Origin: Adineta vaga
Taxonomy: Eukaryota; Rotifera
Length of the DNA stretch: 64,000 nt
Direction: 5' to 3'
Assembly (NCBI GenBank): GCA_021613535.1
Contig: CP075496.1
Coordinates: 3,596,001-3,660,000, forward strand
Shown here: piece after piece, positions 25,001 to 45,480 of the stretch
Layout: each line of letters starts with the position of its first letter
Numbering within the stretch: the first letter of the stretch is position 1
The notes under the pieces: generated by a model
What the model was told of the DNA's origin: nothing
The model's input: the letters and a program-made list of their open reading frames with translations, nothing else
Database searches by the model: none
Made by a program: the position numbers and the translations under genes

Positions 25001-26442
25001 TAATCAAACCAGTGATTGATCAAACTATACATATGCTAAAAAGCTATGAAACAAAACGATTCTCAGAAAAAGTCGATCGTCTGTTGCGTGAAGTAAAACA
25101 ACTCTTTTTTGAATCTACTTTTCAATTGATTTATCTATTAATTAGATTGTTGATGAACAAATTAAAGCTTATCAATCATCAGAACATACACTCCTATCAC
25201 AATTGCCACAACGTGATTATCGTTTAGAACATATTCTCTCATATTTCGTAGCAAATCGTACTGATGTAATTTATCAACAACGTGTTATGCTTGATATTAT
25301 TCGGCTTTTACCAATTGATGACAATGATATTCGGTAGGAATTTAAATTTCATTTAAACTAACTAACTTCGATATTGAATTTCTTTTAGTTTGAAGATTTT
25401 TCAATCACAGGCACACATTGCTTGTCATGAACTACAAATGTTCAATGATAAAATTGAAGAATATCAAGTGATATATTTATCATAAATCTTCATCTTAAAA
25501 GTTTGTTTATCATATTTTCTAGAATTTATTAAATAGTTACAAAGATTTCCGATCTGTTATTGCTCTTTTTATTATTGGTTGTCAATTAATGAATCAAAAT
25601 AAGTATGTAAACTTGTATATTCATAAAAGTTTCTATGTTTCTTTTTTTCTACTATAGACATAATGAAGCTAATATGTATTTTTGTGTTGCATGTGAATTT
25701 AATTTACGTCTTTCCAGAAGAGGCGCTCGACCAATGAAAGCAATGGATAATTGGTTATTACTCAAAACAAGACGACTATGTTTTCAAGTAATCTTTCGAT
25801 TTTAATTATGATTAATTAGAATAAGTAGTGCAGAAAAGGATTAAGATCAAGATTTTGAAGAATTCATAAAAAAAGTTCGTCATTGATTTTTATTATTTCG
25901 ATTTTTAGCAATGGAATGATGATATATTACATCGTTTCAAAACGGATTCAAACTATCATCTTGATAGTATGACACATCAATTTCTTCCATGTTTAATACA
26001 ATTAAAAGTTAGTTCTGAAGATGATCAAAATTTCGTAGCTGGTATTGAAAAAGTTTGGTATTCATTACTTGATATAGTTCTACGTATGTCAAACAATTCA
26101 AAAAGAAAAAAACAAATTTTATTTTTATATAATAATGATGATTTATTTTTAGCGAGTACTCGTTTGATTTCTCTTCAAGCATTTCTTGAACGTTTACGTG
26201 CACAACCAATAAGTCAACATGGTCATTCATTGTCAGTAGACAAACAACATTTAATTGAACGATATCAGGAAACTGTTCGAGATTTAATTCGTCGATATCC
26301 AACATTTTTTCAAGAAACGCCTCTTCGATTCAATCGTTCATCAAACTTATTAGGACCTGTTCAGATTCCTGTTCGTATAAATCAAAGATATCGATCCATA
26401 CAAGAAGACGATGGTGGTGATGATGATCCATACGATGCATGA
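22098..26442 (+). CDS. USP28: Ubiquitin-specific protease, USP25/USP28 family
   Basis: This is a cysteine protease that removes ubiquitin from substrates. The order of parts follows USP25/28: an N-terminal UBA-like segment (REITGFDEATINQAIEACK), a ubiquitin-interacting motif (DLQRAILLS, rebuilt when the 22603-22662 intron is removed), then the catalytic domain. The Cys box is GLKNIGNTCWFNSVIQTLY near 22750. ELRNLFALMFES and EDCSEFAMHLVDLVELAFE follow, then LPSILFICLNRYRF near 23660. The His box is LHAVCVHEGSATCGHFWTY with WYRYND near 24365-24470. AYLLVYIN follows. A long helical C-terminal region runs to 26442. Catalytic Cys and His are present. There are about 14 short introns. USP25 and USP28 cannot be told apart here, so the symbol is a family label. 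The start at 22098 is chosen because it splices in phase through a GTTCGT donor. Confidence 0.9.
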
Positions 26443-27166
26443 TATTCATCTTGATAAGAAAAAGAAGAGCAATTGTTTCCTTATCTCTGTACGGTGCTTT
26501 AATTATTATTAAATTGTATATTTCGAAAGTAATTCAAACAAACCCGGTCTTTTTCTTTCATATATTGTCTACTTTTACGATATTATGATTGTTTTAAGTC
26601 AATACCTTTGTAATGTCTATCATCTTCTATACCCGCAATCTTTGTGCATAGTAATTGAATGTTTATAATTATATGCTACATGTGATTTCTATGTATCGTG
26701 TTTTTTTTCTTTTTCGTACTTAATCAAGGTGATTGGAACTTGTTTGATTTTTACTCTCGAATGACGACAATGGAAAAGAATTAAAACATAAAAAACAGTA
26801 TTTTATACATAATAAAACAATTAGTTGACTAACTGATAATAAAACTAACGAGTTAATATATATATATATATATTCTAGATGGAATAGAATGTTGACGAGG
26901 AAGGTTTCCTATCTTACTGATAACGACATCAGATTTATAAACATATCGTTGATAACAGATAGTGTTCAATGATGAAGAACATTATCAAATAAAAAATATC
27001 AATCTATATAATTTATCATCTGAACTATTTCTTAGACATTGTCAGAATATTAGACAAACTTCATTCTCGGACAACTGTAATTCAAAACAGTTTTTTTTAG
27101 ATAATACTTGATACTATCTGAGAAACATTTTTTCTTCTACGATTATACGATTATTACTAAATATCC
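26443..27166. other. Spacer with a (TA)n tract
   Basis: AT-rich DNA between two plus-strand genes. A (TA)n run lies at about 26857-26873. No exon is seen. It should contain the 3' UTR of the USP gene and the promoter of the next gene. Confidence 0.5.
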
Positions 27167-27916
27167 ATGTTCCAAATATCAAGACTACTATTATCTAATA
27201 TAAAACAATCTTCTATTCTTAAAGTAAAATTCCATTTGAATAATTTCATAAGAAAATATTTTGTTTTTTTTTCGTTGAAGAATGTATCATTCATGGCTAC
27301 ACTTTCATCTCCAACATTAACTTATACTGATACAGTTAATAATACATTAACACGTATTTATAATAAATATCATCATAAATCTGATATCAATTTTGCTAAA
27401 ACAGCATGCCAAGCAGCAAAATTTCTTGATGATTATTTAGCACATACGGAACATATAAATCAAAATGAAAATTCCATATTTTTATGTCATATATATCATA
27501 TGTTTGTTGAATTAATATTTAATACACTTGAGATTGTTGAAAAAGATCATTATACAACGAACACACATGATCTCGAAGTTTGATTTCTTTTCAAGAAAAT
27601 CTTTTCTTTTGATTATGTTGTATAGAGTATCCATTTGAATATCTATACAAATACACACTTCAATGAACATTGTGGTTCGGAAAAAGGTCCACATGGTGAA
27701 ACATCATTATTTATGATATCTTACATTGCTCAAAAGATTAAATTTGATTACAATATAACTCTGTAATCTTTTTCCAAAGAATTATCAGTTTTCTTTGTAT
27801 TTTTCATTGATTTTAGTGAAGAATTCAAACGACATGCTCAACATGTTGATGTATATATTGAAAAACTAATGGTATATCTTCAAGCCAAACATCTCAATAA
27901 TAATAATGATAAATAA
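27167..27916 (+). CDS. Unrecognised small helical protein
   Basis: Three exons (27167-27570, about 27652-27764 and about 27818-27916) join in phase. An inner Met at 27294 (MATLSSPTLTYTD) is the more natural start and gives roughly 165 residues; the longer start adds a basic, hydrophobic leader (FQISRLLLSNIKQSS) that could be a mitochondrial targeting peptide. The body is mainly helical (NNTLTRIYNKYHH, FAKTACQAAKFLDDYLAH, EEFKRHAQHVDVYIEKL) with a GSEKGPHGETSLF loop. I know no family for it. It converges on the methyltransferase gene with a gap of 98 bases. Confidence 0.6.
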
Positions 27917-28014
27917 CCCATCGAGAACAATCATTTCTTTTATATGAATTTCTTTTATATTCTTTTTCTTTACTCAGAAAATAAACGAATCTCATTGAAT
28001 AATGATAAAATCGT

Positions 28015-30171
28015 TTACTGTTCATTTAAATCATCTTCTTGACAGGAAATTGTTCGTTTTACTGCTTCGAAAATACACCAACGACGTTGACCAGAATTTG
28101 TTAGAGAATATTTCAATTTCCATTGACGAACACATTCATCTAGGTCTTGACGAGATAATTTCTATAGAAAAAAAATAGACGATTTTTTGTATTGAAAATT
28201 GTTTTTTTTACTGAATTCGGATCTGCTCGATTTTTTTCAGCAATTTCAATTTCATTTAGACAATATTGTTGATATAAATCCGAACAATCTTCAGCACGAA
28301 TTTGAACAAAGCCACATTTTTCGAATAGCTACAAAGAAGAAAACAATAAATCTCTTTTTTTTTCAAATTTCCTTTCTTTTACTTCAGTGTATTCTTGAAT
28401 AGATGTAAGTGTATAGATACCAGAACGTGCATAATCAATCAAATCTTGAGAAAATGGAGTATGACCACAACAAAAATCTGTAATTAACAATCGACCATCA
28501 TTTTTAAGCCATGTATAAAAATTATTCAATAATATTGTTTTATCGGACACATGAAAAATAACATCACGACTTGAAATACAACAAAATTTCTATATTAAAC
28601 AAATCAAATCTTCTTTCTTACCTGTATATTGCATCGAATTTCGATGGTGAAAATCGCATTTTAGTACCATCACCAACTTCGAAACGAATTTTATATCCTT
28701 TAAATGATAATGCTCGATCCCATGCTAAAATTTAATGATATATTTAACTTTCGAAAGAAAATTTTCTTCCTAATTTTCAATCAATACCCATTCCGATCAT
28801 ATTTGCTGAAATGTCTACTCCGATAATTTCACAACCATATTCCTATAAACGAAGAAATATCTTTCAAAAATTTGATTTTATTCTATAACAAACTTGAGCA
28901 ATTTGAAAGGAACTTCCACCAGTAGCACAACCAAAGTTTAATAAACGTTGAGATTTGGTTAGATTAAGTCGTTTAACTAATTCATGTGTTAATGTTGTTC
29001 CACCAATTGTAACGAAACCTTCACCACGAACAGACTCATATTTTTGAATACTTTTCTCTGCATATTCAGAATGATCAAGAAAATCTTGTAATGTTTTATA
29101 ACCATTATGATTTTGTAGCTTGGTTTTTATAAACAAAAAGCAAACCTATAATAAACAAAATATATCTCTCATGTTGCTTTTTTTTTATTAATCTTTGTTC
29201 ATACTTGATTATTATTTTGTTTGATTTCATAGTAAGATTCTAAAGCTTTAGCAAATACAAGTTCAAAGACTTGTTCAGGTGTACTACTTAATATACGTGA
29301 TTGACACATGTCAATATATTGTCGTGGTGAACGATAATGTGTAGGATTTTCATCAGGTTTGATATTTCCTATTGAAATATAAGAAAAAAGAGAAAATCAA
29401 TTGAAAATAAAGTTGAAAGTTTTGAACAACCTGAAGAATGAAAACAGGATTCACGAAAAAATAATGTTCCACCTGGTGTTAGCCATGTTAAACTTTTTTG
29501 TAAAAGTTGTTCAGTTTCTGCATCAGAAAGATACATGAAAAGCCAATTGCTAAAGACAATATCAAAACTAAACGAAAAAAATACAAATCAATACTTATTA
29601 TTTGCTCGAAAATCTTGAATGCAAAATTACCTATTTGGTTCGAATGATAATAATGTTGCATCTTGATGTAAAAATTCCACTGTACCATATTGACTGTTCT
29701 CTTCTCTATTTTTCTCCAAGAAACTTTCCATGAAATCGACGGCTACAACCGATTTCGCTAATTGAGCAAATTTTTTTGTAAAACGTCTAAAAATGAATTC
29801 AAATAAATTGAAATAGAACCGAATACCATTTCTTTTCAATTAGTTACACATACCCAATACCAGCACCTAATTCAAGTACACGTTTTCCATCAAGATCAGG
29901 TAAACATTCGAGAATTTCCGGATATTCAAATCGATTGATTTTATCAGCATTTGTATCAAGCATCATACTTTCCAGATTTGGATTAGAATTACGTTTCCAA
30001 TATGTTACCATTGTTGCGCGGCCTTCCGATGCTAAAATAAAAGACATACTTCATTTCATAAACAACTCCAACATGATTCTATTTTTGTTCAATACCTGAA
30101 CTACTTGAACGTCGGTCTTTCGTTGCTTCATCATCGACATTTATACGTTGATATTCACCAGTTTCGGGCAT
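28015..30171 (-). CDS. Phosphoethanolamine N-methyltransferase, fused two-domain (plant-like) form
   Basis: It methylates phosphoethanolamine stepwise to phosphocholine using S-adenosylmethionine. Domain 1 has SAM motif I in [10 protein letters not shown], then [46 protein letters not shown] and NPTHYRSP, all close to plant PEAMT. Domain 2 has the linker signatures [16 protein letters not shown] and GEGFVTIGG, then motif I as [13 protein letters not shown], then [27 protein letters not shown] and a C-terminal [19 protein letters not shown]. In domain 2 the acidic residue usual in motif I (LDxGCG) is Asn and the second Gly is Ala. Nematodes split the two activities into PMT-1 and PMT-2; here they are one protein of about 490 residues in roughly ten exons. 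Several other animals have the fused form, so plant transfer is not required. Confidence 0.93.
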
Positions 30172-31036
30172 AGTTTATTTTAGAATTCAATCGAATGAAG
30201 TACCTAAAACCATATGAAACAAATATTTTATATATCAAGTACAAGGTTCAGTGGGTCACTGATTTGAATACAAAAGTAATTCGTTTATATAAATTATTTG
30301 CATTCTTATGCACTTTATTCCTTCTTTGTTCGTAGTTTTTTTTTCTCTATAGGGCATACATTTTATCAGTTACTATTGTATGAGAACACAGGCAGACGTT
30401 GCATGTGATTATCGATATGCGAACAGAAAGAAAAATAAGTATGACGAAATATAGTAATATCAAGGAGATCGATAATATAACGTGAAGCTTTTCTCTGTGA
30501 AAAATAGGTTTTCGAAGTGCGTACATACTTTATCATAAACAATCATTCAATTTACATGATTTCAAGAAAAATCAGACAAGAATATTAATCTATAGAGATA
30601 ATACTATCTCTCTTCTCGTCTCGAATATTAACATAAGAAACGTATTGGAATTGTTCTCATCTACTTCTATCTTGAATTGTGTTTTCGTTTCGATTTTTCT
30701 TACTCTATTTTAATCTATCAGAATATTTCCAATCAAATTACAGATAGTCGTCATTCGATAAGATAATCCTTTGTTTTTACTTCACTATTCGACGCACCTG
30801 TTGACAACAACAATAACATCTATTTTGCACTCGTTAAAATGTATATTTACTGATACATTGTGAGAAAAATAACCAAGAAAATGATTTTATATGAAAAAAA
30901 AATATATGTTTTTCTTTTGCTTTTAAAACACAACAGAGATAATACGAAAATCTGTTTATTAATGTTCTTGTTTAAAACTACACTAATAACACTAGATGAA
31001 TCAAAACAAAATCAGTATGAAAAGAAGATGTTGGTT
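30172..31036. other. Spacer between two minus-strand genes
   Basis: 865 bases of AT-rich DNA. No exon is seen. It should hold the methyltransferase promoter and the 3' UTR of GSTZ1. Confidence 0.45.
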
Positions 31037-32187
31037 TAAGATTTTTGATTGCCATCTCCAGGAAAATCAGGTTGACGATCAGGATGTGCATCTGTAAATG
31101 CAGGAAGAGCACTTAATCGTTCTTCGATGGCTGTCATCAGAGGATAGGCAGTTAAATCCACATTAAATCTACAGACAAAAGAAAAACATCTTCGGATATC
31201 ATTAATTCAAAAAAATTGATTCAAACCGTCGTGCATTGTATAATTGAGGCACAAGACAACAATCAGCTATGGAAACTTCATCACCTACACAATAACGTCC
31301 AGCTGATTCTTCAAGAGCTTTTTCAACCGCTAGAAGAACAAAACGAAGATCTTTATAAGAAATATTAACATAAATTCAGTTACCATCAAGTCCAATTTTG
31401 ATAAAATCATGTGCCCATGCTACTTTTTTCTCTTCACCAACACGTTTGAGAACACTTAAATTTTGTAATGGCTTTAAAGAAAAAGAATGAAAAGAAATAG
31501 GTAAAAACAAGAATACCTGAATACCAGAAGCAATAATTTCACTTATCATACGAGCCTGAAGTAGAAATTATCAGAATATCGATCTTTGAAATAGAATTTT
31601 GTTTTTAAAACCTGATAACGTTTAAAAGGATCTTCGGGTAGAAGTCTAGGTTTGAATGAATGGGTTTCATCAATATATTCAATAATTGGAAGCTATAGAA
31701 AAAATACAGACATTTATACAAATATGAATAGATTTTTTGATTCTACAAACCGACTGTGCGAGTGTTTTCCCATCGATAATCAATACCTTGCATAAAGAGA
31801 TAGATTTTGTTGAATACAGAATTACATCTACTTACTGGAACTTCACCTTTTGGATTAAGTTTCTTATGTTCCTCACTTGACTATAACATATTAAGAATTA
31901 TATGAATACTGAATTTAACTGGACATAAAACAAAGACTTACAGTTTCATTTTTAAGTAGATTTACTGCTTGAGTGGTAAAATCAATATTCTTTAAATTTA
32001 ATGCTAATAACAAACAATTTAATCTTCGAATTGTATGTTAATATGATTGAACTTACCAATTCGAACTCGATATGAACATGAACTGCGATAATACGAATAA
32101 AGAATTGGCTATAGTAAGAAAACATAATATTCATATCGAATAAAGTCATCTGTTTTTTCTTATTACTTTCGAGGTAGAATCCGTCAT
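31037..32187 (-). CDS. GSTZ1: Maleylacetoacetate isomerase / zeta-class glutathione S-transferase
   Basis: It isomerises maleylacetoacetate to fumarylacetoacetate in tyrosine breakdown, using glutathione. About 218 residues, the usual family length, are spread over about eight exons. The zeta-class active-site motif [11 protein letters not shown] is present near the N-terminus (YSYYRSSCS), then [27 protein letters not shown] and LLPEDP. The C-terminal helical domain has [45 protein letters not shown] and HPDRQPDFP. All of these are hallmarks of GSTZ1. The start at 32187 (MTDSTSKPILYSYY) needs no upstream exon. The assignment is very secure. Confidence 0.96.
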
Positions 32188-32655
32188 GTTTATTTTATCC
32201 AAAGTAAAACTAAAAAAAGAAGAGAAATACACCTGTCTTGTTTACTTCTTATCTTTTATCATCGACAAATCATTTTTATTTCAAGATAATAAAATTTAAA
32301 CAGATATATATTCACATACGAAGTTTTATCGAACCAATAGATATTATATTATTTATCTTCAGAATTCATAGCTGAATGACGACATCTAGTATAAGAAACG
32401 TTGGATTTGTTAGTAATAATATACACTCTACGACAACTGTCTCAATGTAAGTCAAATGTTGAATTGTATGAATTGAAAACTATCGCTATTCTTATTTTGT
32501 TTTTGTCTAAATTATCTTTCCACGTGTATAAACATTTCACTTTAATTTGAATTTAAATCATCATATAAACACAAATAGCTTTTATTTTGATTCTATATAC
32601 AAACAGTCTGTACAGAAAAACGAGAAAAAAATTACTGCAAAAAAAATATTTTCAA
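32188..32655. other. Spacer
   Basis: 468 AT-rich bases upstream of GSTZ1 and downstream of NCAPH. No exon is seen. Confidence 0.4.
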
Positions 32656-34287
32656 TTAATGTTTATTGTTAATTGTAGGAGGTAAAATACGGATATCATC
32701 TCGTATATCATTTGATTCTAATACGAGTTGATATCGTACAGCATTATTAAGTAAAGCTGCAAAACAAATGCCCACATCGGAAGATGTTCGTTGATCATTT
32801 TGATGAATAATTGAAAAGATTTCACTAAAAACTAAATCCTTATTTTTTTCAAAATCTTCACAGATAATTTGTTGCATGCTTGTTTGCAAATGGCGAAAAT
32901 CAATTGCACGTTGCCGTCGTTTTGATGGATTGAAATCATTGTTGTTATTTGATGAGATTGGTGGAAGAAGATCATTTGAATTTATTGTTAAATCAGATGT
33001 GTCATCAAATGGAGAATAAAGATACTCCGGCGATAATGGTCGCGGTAACATTGACTGCTTTGAAAGCTGTTCTTGTAATTTTTTAGGTGTTACACGTTGT
33101 TTTTTTGCTTGTTCAACAAGAAATGGAAATGGATATTCTATAGTTAATCGTCGTTTACGAATTTGTTTTATTGGCGATAGAACAATATCATCAACTTTGG
33201 TATTCATGCTGATTTCATTCATAAATGCATTGACTTTTGTTGAATCCAAATAAGAATATTCATTTGGTGTATCTGTAAGAAGATGAGCAGCATTGGCAAG
33301 AATGCTTGAATTACTTGATAGACTATTTGTACGTGATCGAATTGGCGTATTTGTTACATTCATTGATGATGCTGTTAAAGATAAAGTAGATGGAGTCAGA
33401 AATTGACTAGATTTTGTTGTTGTATTTAAATCAGATGATGGAGAAAGATCATTATCATCTAAATAGAAAAAGGGTTGATGAATAGAAATGAATGGAATTA
33501 ATTCGAACTTACTTGACATTAATGAATTTGTTGTATCAACATATAATGAATCACAAACGAAATCATTTGAATTTGTTGTTGATGATGATAAGATATCTTT
33601 TTCATCGAATTTATTTATTTTTATTGACTTCGATGATATATTCATCTTATCATAAAGTTCACTTAACATAATATTATCATTATTCATTGCAGCAAGAAAA
33701 AATTGATTAATCATAATAGGTCGGAATTCATCATTACGATTTTTTCGAAGTAATTTATTCCGATCGGTAACAATCGATTTTTTTCGTTTTACTACTAAAC
33801 GAATTTTTTTATTATTTGAGATTCGTCGTTGAGAACAATCTTCTTCATTATTACTTCCATCGAAATCATCTTCATTATCTTCCATAATTCGATTGAGATT
33901 TTCATTGGTTGAACGTAGAATTGATTGTGCTTTTCGAGTTTCAGAATAGAGTGAATCAATACGTGCAGCATAGATTTTTGCTAAAAAGAAAAGAAAAACA
34001 AACAAGATTTTATTTTATTTTTTTTCTTAGAACTATTAGTCAATTAAACCTGATGTTTCAAGAGTTGTACCAACAGATTGAAAATTGTTCATATGATCAT
34101 CGTCAAAACTTGTTGCTTCAAATATAGCAGGTAAATAATCGATAAGAACAATATCAAACGCGTTTTTTGGGCCGATTTTGTTTGAACGAAACATTTGCAA
34201 TGTTGATTCGTGTAATTTGGTTAATTCTTCATCGTTCATCGGTTGATTATCAACAAATATATCTACATCTGGTGCAGTTGTCGCCAT
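32656..34287 (-). CDS. NCAPH: Condensin I kleisin subunit (CAP-H / barren)
   Basis: This subunit bridges the SMC2 and SMC4 heads and holds the HEAT subunits of condensin during chromosome compaction. The N-terminus has the CAP-H signature KNAFDIVLIDYLPAIFE and TLETSGKIYAARIDSLY. A basic linker and the NDEFRPIMINQFFLAAMNN segment follow (family: a PMFQKTAASFDE-like site). The C-terminal winged helix is seen as ICEDFEKNKDLVFSEIFSIIH and VGICFAALLNNAVRYQL. There are two introns, one at about 34048-33983. The second, 33512-33459, is 54 bases long with perfect GTAAGT/TTTAG ends but no stop codon, so it can be mistaken for coding sequence. At about 500 residues the protein is clearly shorter than vertebrate CAP-H (about 740) because the central acidic region is compressed. 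Confidence 0.88.
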
Positions 34288-34742
34288 TTGATTTTTAAAT
34301 ATATACAAACAAGTCCTTGGAAACAGGTGACGTTCGGATATTAATTTATACTATCAGTATTCATCTTTTTTTTGAAAAAACGATCATTGAATTTGATTGG
34401 GTATTTATTTACACTCGGCTGACATTTGTTTACTTGAGGTTTAGATGAACAGTAATCGATTTTGATAGATGTCGCTATACAGCTGTCCTTTTTTTCTTTC
34501 CCGATTATCATCAAATGAAAGTCAAACAAGTTATAAGTCATGTTTTGTTTTATTTTCGTTCGAAAATAGACTTCAAACGTTTATACGTTAATGAGTGGTG
34601 ATATATCACAATAAAAAAACACATAAAAGAACAATACATGAAAACTAAGAAAGAGTAAACACTAAAATACAACGAGAATAATAACACATGTTCATTAATG
34701 TGTTTCTTGTCCAGCATAGAAATATAGATCATTGCACTGTTC
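34288..34742. other. Spacer between NCAPH and FASN
   Basis: 455 AT-rich bases. They are expected to hold the FASN 3' UTR; TTTATT, which is AATAAA on the minus strand, lies at 34549-34554. No exon is seen. Confidence 0.45.
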
Positions 34743-42887
<8,145 letters not shown>

Positions 42888-45480
42888 GTTATTTAGATTC
42901 GATCTAAAAAATAAATTAAGCAAAATAGAAGGAAAATATTGTTTATATATCTGCAATTGCCTTTTCATGCAATATATTCAACTTTGTCCTTCGCTGTCTG
43001 GGAGACGAAAAAATAAACGAAAAATGAGGAATCTAATGTTAGTGCACACTTTTAGAGGACAAAAGGATGCGTGATTCTGTTTTCTTTCACTCTCTCTCTC
43101 GTTCGTTCGATGTTTTGAGGTAAACAAATTTCACTTTTATCTTTTGTAATCATGCGATAGGCCATAATCGACACTATATATTGCTTACTCGATGCTATTG
43201 TACCTAGTAGTCATCACAGTAGATATCTTATCTGATATTCAATATAAAATTATCAAATGATCACGTGTTGTCGGCATGGACGTTAAAAATAACAATAAAA
43301 TATTTAAAACAATACCAGGTGCATCAAGCGACATTTATATGACGTCAGTACATTTCATCTTAACAGTAAACTACTACAATATCTTACTTTGGAGGATTCA
43401 ATGTTCCTCTAATCTAAATTTTGAATATATGACGTGATTCTCTGATGATTTAAATCGAATAAGCAACTTCAAATACGTGATTTTAATGTGTACGTAACAC
43501 GATGAAAATAAACAGAAAAGTCATAACTTTTTTTTCACTTACTAAAGATAACAATTCAAATGGATTCAAGAAAATAAATAAATTTATACAATGAATCACA
43601 TTTCGATTATTATTCGTCCATCATAAATCGCTTTATTTTACAGTAATTTTCGTACGATGAATCATTTGTCTCTTGAAATATATTTTCATTCGTAATCCTT
43701 CAAGTCTACAGCTTTACTTATGGTTACACAGAAGCATTTATAATTATTGAACAACGAGTGATATCAAAAGGAGAATGAATACTTACAAAATCTTCTCTTA
43801 CGTAATATGATCGTTCGTAAGAAAATACATATATTTATACTTATCAATATGAATTAAACTATACATACGATACAATAATAGATTTGATTGTCGCCTTTTG
43901 CTTGAAAATAAACCTAAATAAATCGTTTGTTTATTGAATACCATAGAAGTGCTCCAGTATTTTGATTTATTGAATACAAACAATTCTTCAATTGAAATCG
44001 AATGACAAAAGCAAGACTATATCTTCAACTACTATCTACAATATGTTTAAAGAGTTTACATACTTTTTTTCTAAAGTGTACTGAAATGATATACATGAAC
44101 GTAGTTGCGGTTTATATATCGATAAGATCGATCTTCTATTCTCGTTAGTACGAAAACGAGATCGAGTGTAACGGCGGTATAAACTTAAGAAAATGCATTT
44201 GATGATGTTGATTGAATAGAATCGAAAGAATACAAGCAAGAAAAAAAGAATTCAGACGGAAGTTCAAGCGGATCCCACGGCACAAGCACAATTAGTTCTG
44301 CGGTATTTCATGGAATTCTAAGAACAACCAATCGAATGTAATCTATAATTGAAGAATAGAATAATTCTAGATCTACGATGTAACAACACCAACGTGTGTA
44401 TGTTATGATCTGGACAATTTAAGAAAAATTTAACAAATTCTGATGAATGAAAACATAAACTCAAGGACATATCTGTCATAAGTTGTTTATGTGAATACAA
44501 GTCCTTGAAATATACGGTGTCGTACTCAAACGAGTATGCCTGACGATCTGTTAAACTAGCATATCAGTCGATTTCATGATTAACATGAATCTAATGTATG
44601 CTACAAAATAGGAGGATTTAATGATTTACCATGTTTTTTCCGTTTCATAGCATAAAGGGATAGGTAAAATTGCCTTTATATCACAAAAAATCTTTTTCTT
44701 TATGAAACTATTGACATGTTTGATTTTCAACCAGTATTTCATGTATATGATCACGTAATTCAAAGATTCTGTTGACTATTATGTGCATATATACTCATAG
44801 TTCACCATGATCTTTTTTATGATATTGTATATGTCATTGCAGAATGATGAAAATTGCATTAAGCAGTTGATAATAAATGGATAAAACACAAAAATACATA
44901 CAATACTAATATTTAAAAAGAAGAAGATGATCATCATCGACTATCAGTTTGTTCTAGTTTCATTCATTTATTTTCGAATACTTCTGTTTTGTTTACCGAT
45001 GGATCAGAAATCTGTCAAAATATCTATTTAACAATATTTCTCATTATCATATGCAGATTTCTTTATTATAGAATAACAGCATCAACAAATAGAAATCGCA
45101 GTCTGATTTATTAGTAATTTTTTCTACGTTTCATTAATATTTACTAATTTCAAATATCAATCATAATATCACTATTGCATATACATGAAACGCGTAGAAC
45201 CAATGAGAGACGATGTATTTACTTCTATTTTTAAGTCATGAGTTACCTAGCAAACGCACTTATCTTACGTTCTTGCCTGAACTATGCTATGCTGTTTCTT
45301 TTCCTCATTTTGAGAACATCGATAGGCTAGTGTTAGAATATACATGTTTTGACCGAGTGATGCGTAACTAATCAAATAGGCAAAATACTTTGCGTTCGAG
45401 TGTATTCAAGAAAGAGAAACAAACGAGCAAAATATTTATATCAAATCATTTGATACGTTGTCACTGAATAAAGAGTGCAA
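42888..45480. promoter_or_regulatory. 2.6 kb divergent intergenic region between FASN and the ABC transporter
   Basis: No exon was supported. The minus-strand acceptor TTTTTTAG just upstream of the FASN start implies an untranslated leader exon or a spliced leader. The region should contain both promoters. Short CG-containing stretches occur near 43.0-43.1, 44.1-44.3 and 45.2-45.4 kb. No specific binding site can be named. Confidence 0.45.

Noticed and set aside
28015-30171. Plant-to-animal transfer of phosphoethanolamine methyltransferase
   Set aside because: Fused enzymes occur in several animal groups, and this gene has local intron structure, so vertical descent is the simpler reading without a tree.
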